Positions 10,520-23,433 of a stretch of 43,175 bases of DNA are shown piece after piece; positions within the stretch are counted from its first letter, which is position 1, and the number at the start of each line of letters is the position of its first letter. Source of the DNA: Hysterium pulicare CBS 123377 (lineage: Eukaryota > Ascomycota > Dothideomycetes > Hysteriales > Hysteriaceae); the NCBI GenBank assembly GCA_000467715.1, contig AJFK01000893.1, positions 1 through 43,175 of the forward strand. The letters run 5' to 3'. A model generated the notes under the pieces. That model did no database searches. It was given only the letters and a program-made list of their open reading frames with translations, and was not told the origin of the DNA. The position numbers and the translations under genes are program-made.

Positions 10520-11360
10520 TCATCGATCTCGCTTTACATCTTTCACATCTTTATCTTTTCCAAAGACAACCATATCGGGATAGAGGTACCAGGATGCGAG
10601 GCCAAGCAGTGGCGCGCCAGTCTGTACACTTTGCGGTGCCCCGGAGATCAATCTCTCTACTGTAATCATTGCACTCCTCCAAGCGTCAATAACACTGTCG
10701 CTGAGGCCAATCCTACCACTGGCAGGTATTCCTAAATGGTCGATAATTAGTAGGAGCTGTTTATGACGGTGCTCATTGGCCTGGTCTGCGGTTTGACGCC
10801 ACGCATATGCACTTGCTTGCCAATTAGCGATCTCGTCTCGTGTTAAGGACATTCTAGAAATGGCGAAATCCATAGGTTTTTTGGACGACTCCAGTGTATG
10901 TTCGCGGATAGCTATCAACTCCATCCATAGTCCACATCCTCGCAAGCATACATGCCAGGAGATGAATGGCAATCGCGGAGTGGCCAGACGTTGCAGCCGC
11001 CCATATTGTTGTGCCATCAGCGCCGACGTCGTGGGCAAAGAGTCCGTGCTTGAAGGTACCTTTCGGGTTGAGAGAGGGCGATCTTGCAATTTCGCTGCAT
11101 CGTAGGCCATATGCCCGGATTAGATGTGGCGTGGTTGGGACGAGACCCTCGAAGAGTACACCAAGTTTCGATGCAGTTGCGTGAGATTGACCGGACTCAG
11201 CTTCTTTATTTCGTCGTGATGACAACGATTGGCCGAGATCGCGATATTCAGCTGGCGGCTGAACTTTGATCAGCGAGAAGTCAAGCTGAATACTCGCTGA
11301 AGATACATGTGTCTCAAGTTGAGTTGAGAGCGCTGAGGCGTTGATCTGAGGCAGCGCCAT
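10520..11360 (-). pseudogene. Frameshifted, short copy of an uncharacterised fungal protein
   Basis: The N-terminal part runs from an ATG at 11360 and contains GLGQSLSSRRNKEAESG-like sequence, LIRAYGLRCSEIA and GADGTTIWAAATSGHSAIA. Near 10925-10945 the coherent reading jumps by one base to another frame with WMELIAIREHTLESSKKP, AWRQTADQANEHRHKQ and LASWYLYPDMVVFG, ending at 10520. No GT-AG intron fits the jump (the only candidate would be about 22 nt and out of phase), so I read it as an indel. The protein also stops soon after YPDMVV, where I would expect more sequence. A sequencing error could mimic the frameshift. Function of the family is unknown to me. Confidence 0.6.
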
Positions 11361-12248
11361 AGGAGTTCTGATCCCAAAAATATGTACACATGTGAATTCT
11401 TCTTGTCTCGACCTTTGATGCGATAGTAGGACAAGGTTACACTTCGAATTTGAAACATGGGAGGGAAGGCTGTGTACAACGAGGCTGAAGAAAACTTGGA
11501 AAAAGGCGCGTCGCCAGGCAACTCATTGCCAAGTTGCCTTCTTCTTCCGCCTATTGAAAGAATGCATTGCATATGCACCAGCGTGCATGCATATGCAGTG
11601 TCCTTTGGAATCTCTTCCCCATGCTTTCTGCTGCGGGTCAGCCTTTCGGTTGAGATGGATGCCACAGCGCAAGTGAGAAGCTTAAGTAAATAATGCAGAA
11701 ACCTTATTCGAATGTCAGATTTAATCCTCGACGGTCCCGAAAATATGGGATTGTGTGGCGTAGAGGCTGATCTTTCTTCTGCAGAAGACTGGCGGTAAGG
11801 TCATTTGTCAGCCTTCTCCCTCTCGATAGCGCGGAATGTAAAGCCATGTAGGGTCAACTCATGACCTGAACAGTGCTCAAACACCGTTGTCGGTGCTTTC
11901 TCCTTGACATAAGATGGATGAAATGTTGTTTGTGTAAAGACTGGAGGTCGCGGGTTTACTAGCGATATTACGTCATACATCAATCACCTGTTGAACCTCG
12001 ACTTCAACTATCCACACAACCACCCAAACATAAAGCATACTCTCAACACCTCCCAATTCACTTAGCTTCCGCCCAGTTACATCTGCCCAAACACCAGTAA
12101 CTCTAGATCTCTCATCTCCCCGCAATTCATGATCAACAGCTCTTGCTCAGCCCATAACCTCATCAGAAACGTTACCAGACAGCTATCGCGGAGCAAACCT
12201 CCTCTTTTAACCAAGTTTTACCCTTTGAAATTTCATTTTCAAGTCAGT
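11361..12248. other. Divergent intergenic region
   Basis: Separates the minus-strand broken gene from the plus-strand Cys4 gene. I see no further gene. If the Cys4 protein starts at the upstream ATG (12129), the last 120 bp are coding. Confidence 0.45.
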
Positions 12249-13124
12249 ATGAGTTGGATGGACTCCTGGTCTCGACCAGCAAAAAGCTCGGCCGTTCCGC
12301 CACCTCTCTATCTCTTAAAAGATGGAGACTCCGTGCCATACTGTCAGAGTTGTGGACGAGTGATAGGTTCTCGCAAAGCTCAAGGCAACCAGGAAGTAAA
12401 ATACTGCTCTTCGCGCTGCCGGAGCCACAAGCCCGGCCCAACTGACCGAAAGATCGAATCCTTCTTTGTGGCACTACTAAACGGCGAGGATCCAGCAGCA
12501 CTCAAAGATGCACCCCCGGATTTGCCAGCGACGCCAACTAAGCCACACAGCGAGAAACGCAGATCGAAGGGAGATCCGCGCATCATCATTCAATGCAGCG
12601 ACGTCGAAACGCTATTCTTCGGCGCACGCGTAGATCCAGAAAAAGCATTTGGACGAAAGAAGAATCGAGCCGCTCGCGGATTGCCTGACCCAGTGGAATG
12701 GAGAAGTGTGGATATGGAAGACGAAGCACCAGACGAGAACATCCCCGAACCGGAAAGCTCGCATCAAGACTACGGCGCGGGCAAGATACGGCCCGCGCAG
12801 TCAAAACGAGAAGTAAACGGTAGTGTAGGCGGCGAGAAGGGCTGGGCAGAGCGGGAGGAGGAAACCGAGGAGATGAAGAGGAAGAGGATTGAGGGCCAGC
12901 AGCGAACGGAAGAGAAAGAAATAGTTCGTCGTGCAGCGAGGAGGCTTTGTGTCTTTGGAGTCGACGTTGGAGATCAACAAACGCCGAAACCGAAGAAGGC
13001 GCGCGAGTCAACGCAGGGGCAATATACCATCGCCAAAAGGAAATGCGAAGCTGTTATGCAGGGTCAAGTTGTTGAGCCCAGTTTTGCCAAAGGAGAATGG
13101 GGTATTCGATGGAGAGAAGAATGA
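12249..13124 (+). CDS. Conserved fungal protein with Cys4 zinc site
   Basis: A single-exon gene; from this start it gives 291 residues. The N-terminal MSWMDSWSRP region leads into YCQSCGRVIG, then VKYCSSRCRSHKPGPTDRKIE: a CxxC...CxxxC pair that should bind one zinc. The remainder is charged and probably disordered, with a Glu/Arg-rich segment (REEETEEMKRKRIE) and a short conserved-looking C-terminus ending GIRWREE. I chose the ATG at 12249 because the conserved part begins there. An in-frame ATG at 12129 would add 40 basic, Ser-rich residues that could act as a mitochondrial presequence. I do not know its function. It lies 153 bp from the convergent 3' end of the PKS gene and looks like a housekeeping gene beside the cluster rather than part of it. 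Confidence 0.82.
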   Translation: MSWMDSWSRPAKSSAVPPPLYLLKDGDSVPYCQSCGRVIGSRKAQGNQEVKYCSSRCRSHKPGPTDRKIESFFVALLNGEDPAALKDAPPDLPATPTKPHSEKRRSKGDPRIIIQCSDVETLFFGARVDPEKAFGRKKNRAARGLPDPVEWRSVDMEDEAPDENIPEPESSHQDYGAGKIRPAQSKREVNGSVGGEKGWAEREEETEEMKRKRIEGQQRTEEKEIVRRAARRLCVFGVDVGDQQTPKPKKARESTQGQYTIAKRKCEAVMQGQVVEPSFAKGEWGIRWREE

Positions 13125-13277
13125 GAACTTCTAGTCACAAATAGCACACAAGGTGGCCGCGATGGAAGTTTGTGGAAAACAACAAAAGTGGATATCTTCA
13201 ATTCCCAAACGCCTCTAACCATACGAAAAGGTATCATCCCTCATAGAAAACTAAAAAAATCCGGCCGTATAATCAAA

Positions 13278-16200
13278 TCATCCCTCCAACTTCTCCTTCC
13301 TTTCCTTAACAATCCAGTCACCCAAATCCTTGATACTGACCCTCTCATCTAAAATCTTCAAAAGCGGAATAGCACTCTCAAACAGCAAAACAAACCAATT
13401 CCTCAACTCCACCGCAATCAGACTATCAACACCATACTCAGCGACCGACTTGCTCGCCTCAATGCCTTCTAACGGAATGAACAGTAATCCTGCTGTACGC
13501 TCCATGATAGCTTTTGTAACACTCTTCGACGCATCTTCAACATTCCCCGCTTTAATCGCAGTATCAACTGAAGCAGTGACTGCTGAAGTCACCGTCTTAG
13601 CACGTTGCGGCTGTTCTTCCGAAGTAAGATAATCCTCCATCGCCTGCACAAGATGAGAGAACTTCTTATCCGTCGCCCAGCGCGGAGGAGGTGCTCCAAC
13701 ATTTCCCTCCTTCTGTGCCATCTTCGCCAGTCTGGACGGTTCCAAGCAGGTCGTGATTTGTGACTCAGCTAAGGGATCGTAACCGTGCCAGCTCATAGTC
13801 GAGCTTGGTGGAGTGACAAATGCTGCTTCTAGTAATCTTAGGAAGGCCAACTCGCCGGTACCATACAAGCCGTTTCTGTAGATCATATTTCGTGTGATCG
13901 CCCTTTGACCGAATTCGCCAATCTCTGTGATCAGACCGAACGCAATGGCACTTGCGGGAAGGCCTCGTGCTCTGCGATACCGTGCGAAGGCATCTTGGAA
14001 GCTGTTGGCTGCACAGTAAGCGGCCTGTGTTGGCAGCGCTACCACTGCTTCAAACGAGCTGGTCATAATGAAGAATTCCAGTGGGAGTTCCTGTTCGAGA
14101 GTGACTTCGTGGAGGTTGATCGTGCCCTGGACCTTTGCCGAGAGACCGTTCTTCCACATATCGTAGGGAAGCGTATCGAATACTCGATCTTGAAGAACCA
14201 CCGCGGCGTGCAGTATCCCTTTGACAGGCCTGTGAGCCGACGCAGCTCGAATGGTATTGGAGACATCTTCCTTCACGCTGATATCGCATTGCGCGATTTC
14301 AACCCGAACACCACGGGATGCGAGGTCGTTGATGAGAGCGGCAGCTTCTGCGCTTCGAGAACTGGAGGCACTGGAGCGGGAGAAGACTGTTACGTTTCTT
14401 GCACCGCGGTCGACCATCCACTGGAGGATACTCCGACCCAACCCTCCTAATCCACCGACAATAATGTACTCGGCCTCGGGATCAAAGGTAGCCTGGGGTA
14501 AAGGAGGAATCATCTGGAAACGTTAGATCGGCTAGGCCGGACATCACGCATATTCACACATACCTTCACCATCGAAGCCTGGTCCTCATACGAGACGACA
14601 ACCTTGCCGACATGCTTCCCCTTAGAAAAGTAAAGAAGCGCTTGCTCGAGTTCCGAGACATCAAATGTCTTGATTGGAGCGATCGGATGAATCACACCTT
14701 CCCGGAGCATACCGCCAACCTCTTGCATTAACCTAAAATAATCAGCACATTACCTATCATAAACGAGGAGGTACTTACTGTGCACAGAAGTCTAAATCCT
14801 GAACGGCCAAGGTACTAAGATCAAATGACGAGAAAGTGGCATTCCGTGTAAAAATCTCCATGGCCATGGTATTATGATTCTGCACATCAACACGACCAAC
14901 ATCGATGAATCGTCCTCTGGGAGCAATGCATCGCCAAGTTTCATGCATCATGTCGCCGTTGGAACTACTGAGTATAACATTGAATCCTTTATTGGCCGTC
15001 GCCGACATCAATTTCGGAATGTCAGTTGTATCGCGAGACGAAAATATTCGCTCTCTTGGGATACAGCAGTTCTCGACGAGGTATTGAGCTTTCTCTTCCG
15101 TGCCTACAGTGGCGAATATCTCACTACCAATGCTTTGGGCAATTTGGATTGCGGCAAGGCCTACTCCTCCAGTTGCGGATTGTATGAGGACTCTTTCGCC
15201 CTTTCGAATGTTGGCAAGGTGTTTCAGGGCGTATGTTGCTGTGCAGAAAACCATTGGCATCGATGCCATGTCAGAAAACTTAGCAGTCGGCGCCATTCGC
15301 TGGGCCATGGATGCGGGAAGTCTGTAGGAATTACCGAACTTGCCCCATGCAAGGGCAAACACTCGATCACCAGGGCTATATCCAGTGACAGATTTCCCGC
15401 ACTTTGTGACGACTCCCGAGCACTCGGCGCTGAACTCATTCATGTCGATTCTTCCAGCTGACACGGCAAGATCTTTCCAGTTGAGTCCAATCGCCGCAGT
15501 CTTGATCTCGATCCAGTCATCTTTCAAGGGATTCGAAAACGATTCGTCTTTTTTGAAGTATAGTGAGCTCAAGAGTCCAGGCGTTTCGAAATCAACGATC
15601 ATTGGACCTTGATCATGGAGTGGCATTTTCATCATGGCGGGGGTCGGACTGTGCAGAGCTCGGTAGCGATCATTGAGATCCGAATCTAGTACTAGTCGAC
15701 TGATATTAACGACACCATCGCGCATTGCCAATTCACGCTCGAAGTCGCCTTCATGGAGACGAGATTCTCGATGCACGATCTGCTGTGCGGTCTTAGCATC
15801 CGAATGACCAAAATTAGGTTCAAGGTGGAAAACTCCGTAGGATGCTAGAGGATTCTCGGTGGTGAGCATTCGGATCAGACCGGTTCCAACTGCTGCCTTG
15901 GGATCATGACCTTGCAGTAGCCCGCCGTCAGTAAGCCATAGTAAGGATGATGCTCTCCGGATCACTTCTTTGACTCGAATGTATTCGTTCTCGCCGCCGT
16001 CGACTAAGGTGTGAGATTCGAGATTTGCTGCTAGTATCACCCTACAGCCATGTGGGAGATCGCAGTCATCCAGTGTGGTCAAGACTGGCGTAATGCTCTG
16101 GTTTCGGAGCTCTGACGCCAAGGTTTCGTGGAACTGCCCAGTCTTGAGGTGATAGATGATGTGGACAGTCTCTTGCCGCGATTCCTCGGCTGGTGGGTCC

Positions 16201-19200
16201 ACTGCGGTGGTGACAATGGTCGAAACCACTTTAAGAGGAGCTTCGTAATCATCGAGGTCCACATCGATTCCCGAAAAGCCCGAGACTTCCAGGTTTTGCT
16301 GCCACTGCTCAGTACTGAGGAACGGCGAATCTTTATCCTCTTCCTCACTCCAGTAATCAGGGAATGTTCCGTAAGCGAGACCAAGTCCAAGGAGTGGACG
16401 TGTTGTCTCTAATAAGATCATCTTGCCCCCAGCCTTCAACAGTTTACGCGCGTTCTTCAACGTCGTGGATATGTCCTTGGTCGCATGTAGACATTCAGAA
16501 GCGATGACAATATCGTACTCTGATTCGAATCCTTGCTCGATAGGACTCCGGTTTATATCCAATGTTCGGTATGTGACGCGTTTGCAGTTCGAAAACTCTA
16601 CTTGGGCGGGTTGGAAGTATGCGCTGGAGACATCAGTGAATGTGTAATTGCTGTATCGCTTACTGTCCGTCTCGGCACCGAGTGTTCGCATCGCAATTCG
16701 CGTGGCAGCTCCAGTGCCAGCACCTATTTCGAGGACCTTCATTTTGGGATCTTTGTGACCGGCCAAGTCTAAGAGTCGATCAAGTTGAGGATATGCACCA
16801 CTGATTCCAATGCCGGAAGCGTAGATTTCGGTCAGAGTGTTGTCTTGGCGTGCGATTTCGACTCCGGTCTTCAACCCATTTAGGATATCGGAGATGTTAT
16901 CGAAGATGCGCTTCGTGTGCTTTATGTCAATCACATCTTGCATCGTGGAGCAGATTGCGTCAATAGCAGCTACGCGGTTCTCGCTGGGCATGACGCGTGC
17001 TTCTTCAGCATATGGCAAGTCCTTGACTGCCGCTCGTTGTACCCAGACCATGAACCTGCGTAGTGTGGGGTCCTGGGGGATTATGGTGCCATATGTTTGC
17101 GCGATCTCGGTGATCATATACATCGACACCTTCTCCATCTTGTCGAATGTCGACTGGACAACATCCAGAGACACTGTTGGAGGAAAGAGCTTCTTGGCTT
17201 GGTCGAAACGCAGGGTAGAAATATCGGGCTTCCAGACGAGCCTTGTGTATGGATCCGGGCGTGGGACTCCGACATTCTCTCCCTTTCCTCCATAGTAAGC
17301 CACACATCGAATCTTGGCGATCTCAACAATAGGTTCTCCAGCTTGAGTGAGGAGTTGTACGCTTGCATGAGCTCCTCGAAGACCTTTGAACTCGCCAACT
17401 GCAAGACCTTGGCCGAACTCCCCTTTATTGGCACGCGGCCACACGGTCATCTCGTCAATGAATACAGGAATGAATGCATTCTTGACCTTTCCAGTTTGAC
17501 CTCCATAACAAGCAATGAGCGCAAGTTGATGGCAGAGGTCCAAAGAAGCTGGATGAATGGCATAGGAAGATTCGGGGCCTTTGAAGAAACCTTTTGTTGT
17601 ATTCAGCCCCACCTTAGCCGTCGAAATGTTCTTGCTTGGGTCGGACAGAAGCTCTGACAAGCCTTGGAATGACTTGCCATAACCCAGACCAATCTCGGTG
17701 AACTTCTCGTACCAGTCTTCGATATCAATCACTCGCGGATCCATCTTTTCGTCGAGGCGCTTTAATTTTCGATCAGATCCAGCTGTCTTCGAGATAAGCC
17801 CCGAACAGTGCTCCGTCCATGTATCGGTTCCTTGGGTGACGGAGGCAATCTTGAACTCAAACCAGCTTGTGGAAGAGGCAGCCGCTTGCATATTGACCAC
17901 TATTTCGAGACCGAGGTCGTCTTCTGGTATACGCATTGCCGACTTAATAGAGACATTCCGCAGCTTGAAGCTGGTGCCTTTGGGATTTTCACCGCTCGCG
18001 CTGAGGAATTGCGAAGCAGCTTCGATAGCTATGCAAACGTATCCCGACGCTGGCAATACTGGGTGCGGGATCAACTGTTTTCAAGTCAACGACCACCCAC
18101 TCACATGTTCTATGGCTATTCCGAACTTACCTTATGATCCTTCAGCCACGGTACGTCTTTCAGCCGTAGGATGTTTCGCCATGCAGGTCTTTCTTTTGCG
18201 CAGCCCGCCTGAAGCACACCTAGGATATCGTGTCGAAGATGTCGTCTCTGTTTGATTTCTCGGCTGATCCTATTCTCATGGTATATCATAGGTCCAGAAT
18301 AGTTATAACGATATGTCGGGAGATCCACGCATGTGGTACCATGCACATAGCGTATTAAGTTGTTCTCGACACTCTCGACCGCGTTGACCATTGCCAAATC
18401 GACGGACGAGTTCAAGCAGAATAACGATCCGCAAAGGCTAAGAACATTCCTCATATCGTCACTGTTTCGTTTGAGAGTCGATAGATAGACGGGAGGCTTG
18501 ATTCCATGTTCGGCCTCAACTTTGGCGAGAATCTGCTTCAGTGGGCTTTGTAGTGCTCCATGTGGACCAATCTCAATCAGGATATCGACCTGCGTATCCT
18601 TGCCAGCGACAAGCACTTCTGCAGCTTGTGAGAATTGCACAGTAGATTCAAGGTTCTTGCGCCAATATGCTGGAGTGGCGTGTCTCTTTTCCAACTTCTT
18701 GTGCGGCGTGACAGAGGAGACCCATCGAATGAGAGAATTTCGTTTCGAGCTGTCGAGCTTTCCGGATGCATCGAGTTCATGAAGCCCTTGTTCCAGTAGA
18801 GTGGCGTAGTCATCACCAATTGCAACCATATGGTGCGAATGGTAGGCATTTCCACCGGTATGAAGTAATCTCACGAATACGCCGTCCGCCTTCAGCCGCT
18901 GGTGTAGTTCGTTGATGCGCTCGACATCCCCGGACAGAGTAACACTTCCTGGAGAGTTGACAGCAGCAACCTTAGCTTCAGACTCGATACCGATCAAAAG
19001 CGGGAGGACATCCTCGGCTGAGAGTCCAACGGCCAACATCAGACCTTCTCGGGCATTCTTTGCGACAGATTTGCCACGGCAATAAGCGGTGGTTATAGCC
19101 TCGGCGACGGACAGGTAGCCAGCTCCATATGCAGCTGCAATCTCCCCAGAGGAGTGTCCAACCGTCACTTCTGGAATGATGTTCCATGATCGAAGGAGGT

Positions 19201-21457
19201 CGATGAGTGCAACTTGCAGAGCCGTGCAAATCGTCTGGGAGATCTCGGGTTCTTGTACGGAGATATTCGAAGCGCCGGTTAGGATTTCCTCGAGGGTCCA
19301 GGATGGTGAGAACGAGAGGCTTCCAAGTATGAAATCTTGATATCTAATCGAATCCTTGAAAATCCCATATTCGAAAAGTTTGGAGCCCATGTTTTGCCAC
19401 TGTGCGCCTTGTCCTGTGAAAACAAAGCCGATACGAGCTGACTGGGTGTTCAGTGACTTCATCGATGTGATTCCACTTGCGTCCAAAGCATGTGCTGGGC
19501 GTGCGGAGTCGGTTATGCAGAACGTCTTGTAAAGGAACTTGGATCGTCTTCTCGATAAGGTGTATGCTAGATCAGCTAGTGAGTACTGTGGGACAGCTTC
19601 TCTTATTACAGAGATGTTGCCCTTGAGAGAATGCTCGTCGTGAGCAGAGAAGGGAAGTACAACTAGACGGCGCGTCTTTGGGGAACTTGTTCCATTCGAG
19701 AACGGAGTCAAGGAGTTGTGATGCTCGTTCGGTGTTGCATAGTTGACAGCGGTTGGGGCCCTGCCATTGGTGATTGGAGAAAAGCAGGAGTCTTTTCTCG
19801 ACCAATTCTCTACAGAAGGGTGATCCAGAATACAATGTGCATTCGCTCCTCCATATCCGAATGAGTTGACACTGGCTCGTCTGGGTAGGTCCTGCGGCCA
19901 TGGAGTCATTTCCGTGACAACCTGGGCCCTGGCAGCATCAAAATCAACTTTAATCAATCAGCAAGCGGATATTTCCCCATGTTCTCTTAAAACACTTACT
20001 ACTAGGATTCAGATGCTCTACACCCACGGTGGCTGGGATCATTCCCTTCTCGAGAGCTAGGATTGTTTTCAGCACACCGATGACACCGCTAGCAGGTTCG
20101 GCATGGCCTAGATTTGTCTTGATCTGAAAGTATCGACATTAGTTTTAGCAGGAAACATTTGTGTCGAAGCAATACGTACTGATCCAATGAGGAGCGGCGT
20201 ATCCGTACGATCTGGCCCAAAAACCCTTCCAATTGCGGACACTTCTACAGGATCGCCCACCGGTGTTCCGGTACCATGACATTCGAAATATCCCGTCAAG
20301 TGGGTGGGAAGTCCGGCAAGCTTGTATGCCTGACGAATTAGACCTTCTTGGCCTTCCACACTTGGATGTGAGATACCAGCAGTTCGACCATTGCTAGGAT
20401 TAAGTCAGTAAACGTTGTATGTGTTAATGAGGGGCGACAAACGCGTTCACCGCCGTGCCTCTGATGAGTGCACGGATTGGGTAGTCGCCTGCAACAGCCT
20501 CTGAATATTTTTTCAGATACAGAGCACCAAAACCTTCGCCACGACCGTAGCCATCAGCGGATGAGTCGAATGTATGGCAAGTAGACGATCCCGATAAAGC
20601 ACCCAGTTTGACCGTTAATAATTGCATCTCAGGCGATAAGATTAGATTGCTGCCACCGACGATGGCGGATTCACAGTCCCCATTCCTGATGGCGCTGACG
20701 GCGGAGTGAAGAGCATACATAGATGATGAACATGCCGTATCGATCGTCATACTACAATTTGTTAGTAGTGAATCTAAGTGCACTAAGCTACAGAGATGAG
20801 AATCATGCTCTTCAAATGAACGTACCTTGGACCCCTCAAGTTGAACAAATGATTGATCCGGTTGCTGATGGCACTCACGCTACCTCCAGTCGATGAGTAT
20901 GGTAACGGAAAGTCGATATCATACATCTGCATGATACTGTGATCTGAATTGAAGTTGCCAATAAAAACGCCGGTATCGGAACCAGAAAACTTCTCCCATG
21001 GTTCACCGGCATTCTCAAAGGCCTCATATGCTACTTCTAGCATCTTTCGCTGTAACGGATCCATAGTCATTACCTCTGTGGCATTCATGTTAAAGAAGGT
21101 GTGGTCGAATAGTCTCGGATCCTCTTCGAGAAGACATGCGCCTTCAGTATGAATGCTTCCGGGCCTTTGATGGTCGGGATGATAGTAGCCATCGAGATTG
21201 AGTCTATCATGGCCAAATTTTCGAAATCCCGTCTTCTTTTTGCTTAACAGATCCCATAAATCTGATGGATTTGAGATGCCTCCGGGTAATCGACAACCTG
21301 TGAAGTCAGTATAAAGTTCGACTTAGTGTTGAGGAGATTTACCCATCCCAACAACAGCTATGGGCTCGGGACATTCTGATGACGCGCATTGGGACCAATG
21401 CGGCTCCCACGTAGCGTCTTGGAACCCATTTTCGTTAGAATGAACGGACGCAGGCAT
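13278..21457 (-). CDS. Highly reducing type I polyketide synthase (KS-AT-DH-cMT-ER-KR-ACP)
   Basis: An iterative megasynthase of 2583 residues. Nine exons join in phase: 21343-21457, 20826-21297, 20443-20751, 20180-20393, 20000-20123, 18131-19947, 14779-18074, 14564-14732 and 13278-14513. KS has the triad C203 (DTACSSS), H338 (HGTGT) and H377 (NLGH). AT has GHSSG with Ser near 677. DH has H1016 (LKDHK) and D1196 (SLDLCHQ). The methyltransferase motif VLEIGAGTGAAT is near 1463, ER has SATGGVGLAA near 1983-1992, KR has GGLGGLG near 2192 with Tyr 2338 (AAYCAANS), and the ACP carries Ser 2536 (GVDSL). All domains look intact. It ends just after the ACP, with no thioesterase, condensation or reductase domain. 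It should make a reduced, C-methylated chain from malonyl-CoA, NADPH and SAM in the cytosol; the product cannot be predicted. Confidence 0.96.
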
Positions 21458-23433
21458 AGTGACAAGAGATGACTAAGGAATGGAGCTTTGCAGAGCTCTG
21501 TTCATATGTGCGAAAAGCGATGGGGGAGTATAAGAAACGAACTTCGAAGAAACAAACCTCCACACCAAAGTGATTAAGATTCCGGAGACATCCTGACAAC
21601 TGATATGAAATAGTCCGGAAATAGAAGAAGGCAAGACCAGGATGCACGCGGTGAAGTCATCATATTTGATTTGTGCAAGTTCCAGATTTGGCGGAGTACT
21701 CCATGCTTCCATGCTGATACACCTCAGCCGTTGAAGAATCTAATTAAACCAGTCGTTTTCTGTGGATGGGACCGCGATCAGCACCAAGCTATCGTTGTTA
21801 ATACCCGATGCCAACTGTTCTGGGATTAGATACGAGACAGTGCTAAGCGCTTGCAAGGCGGATTTCCTAGTGCAGTAACCATGCCGACCGTTTTGAAGTC
21901 CGAGATGGAGGGCCTTCCAGGCGCAGTAAATTCACTTCATGAGGTCTAGTTGAAGCTCTAGCTGATAGACTGTATGTGTAACAGCCCTGAAGGGGACTAT
22001 TTGACCCAATAGGCGTCGACAGCCTGGTGTCATCAACGGGATAGGTACCTTTTGTGGTAGTTGGGCGAGGATCTCCCAAGGCGTGTCGCACCGCATTTGA
22101 TGCAAGATTGTGAACTGTATCGGTGCTGGCAGAGGCTGGGGCAGATGAAACCTGGATATCACCTTGCGATCGGCATGGGCTGGGTAAGTAAGACGGGAGT
22201 TGAGGGTGGTAAGGCCGACCCGAGCTGAAGAAGAACCTCACGGTTGTGCAGGTGGTTGGACGGATAATTTACCGGGAGCCAGGGCTTGGCAATTGGGGGC
22301 CAAAATACACAGGCAACCTTTTGGTGGTAATCAATCAGGATAAACCAGAATGGCCCCAATCCGGGATTGTGAGACTTCTCCTATAAAGGACCGGGTCGTT
22401 GGACAAAATGCCAGCAATATCCACCGGACACTGGCCGAACTCGTGCAACGGGGCGGAGCTGTCAAATCCAGCCCCCAAAGCGCAGGAATGTTCACCAACT
22501 CCGGGTTGTTCTTGCGACTGGCAGGAACGTGAAACGGTCGGCTTCCAATCGAACATGTTTGAGCCGAGGGAAATTCAGCCCGCGTTGTTTGTAACACGAG
22601 CCGATTGAGGGAAATGCCGCCCTTGACATTCCTCATGAAGGGACTCATCGCTGGAGCCTATGGTGCGACATGGACGGCCCGACAGCCAGGCAGCTTCCCA
22701 GCAGATGTTCTCCACCGCTACAGCGCCGTATGTGACTGCGGTCATCATCATGACACGGAGGTGACCGGATCGCAAGGGAGGTTCGGCTTAGGAGGAATAT
22801 ATGGCCACCAGACCGAGATACGAAAACCGAGCATGTGTAGCCGAGAATCTACGCGTCGCGTTTCCACATTGCGCCAAATATAGCACAGCTCAGCGATTCT
22901 GCATGCAATAATATGGATGAGTGCTTTATATTGCGAATTACAAATCTCAAACGGCGTTCGGAAGATAAGATCTTGCCGATTCGTATCCAAATATGAGGTC
23001 AGTAATGTAATGCTGTATAACAATAACCGCGAATTAGGTGCGACCTTGTATTGCTCTTTCACGTGACTCACCCATGGATATGTTCCAGATGACGGAGACT
23101 GGGAGTCATATTTTCCTCAGAAGGATGCGTGTTTGTGCTCAAAGTGTAACCTGTCATTCTGGCTTGCTCTCTGGATCATTTCAGTACCACGTGATCCGCA
23201 AAGCTTAGTTACGAGTGTCCATTTTTGTTGATGGAACGACAATTGATCGGAAAGTAACCGTCGAGTACTTTTTAACATAAGCCATATAATCCCTACTCCA
23301 AATTCTAGCCCGACTCCCCTAAATGTGAGACTATCCTGTAGATTTCCACGTGACACCTGGGTATAATGACCGTCTATTTCCCCCAAACCCAAACGCCGAT
23401 TCCATTTCACCTCGAAGCCCCAGAACAAAATTG
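21458..23433. other. Large intergenic region upstream of the PKS
   Basis: Nearly 2 kb between the PKS start and the end of the rhodopsin-like gene. Many short frames overlap between 21.9 and 22.9 kb on both strands, but none shows splice support or family resemblance. It should carry the PKS promoter. Its left-of-gene part (23.0-23.4 kb) holds three CACGTG boxes, listed separately. Confidence 0.5.
23060..23352. promoter_or_regulatory. Three CACGTG boxes in the PKS-side intergenic region
   Basis: CACGTG occurs at 23060-23065, 23188-23193 and 23347-23352, each followed by A (CACGTGA). Three six-base palindromes within 293 bp is more than expected by chance (about 0.07 per 290 bp for random sequence). 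They are bHLH/bZIP-type cores. They lie 1.6-1.9 kb upstream of the PKS ATG and directly 3' of the rhodopsin-like gene, so the target gene is uncertain. Confidence 0.35.

Noticed and set aside
21867-22883. Stack of overlapping open frames on both strands upstream of the PKS
   Set aside because: They overlap in several frames with no coherent composition, splice support or family resemblance; typical of chance frames in moderately GC-rich DNA.
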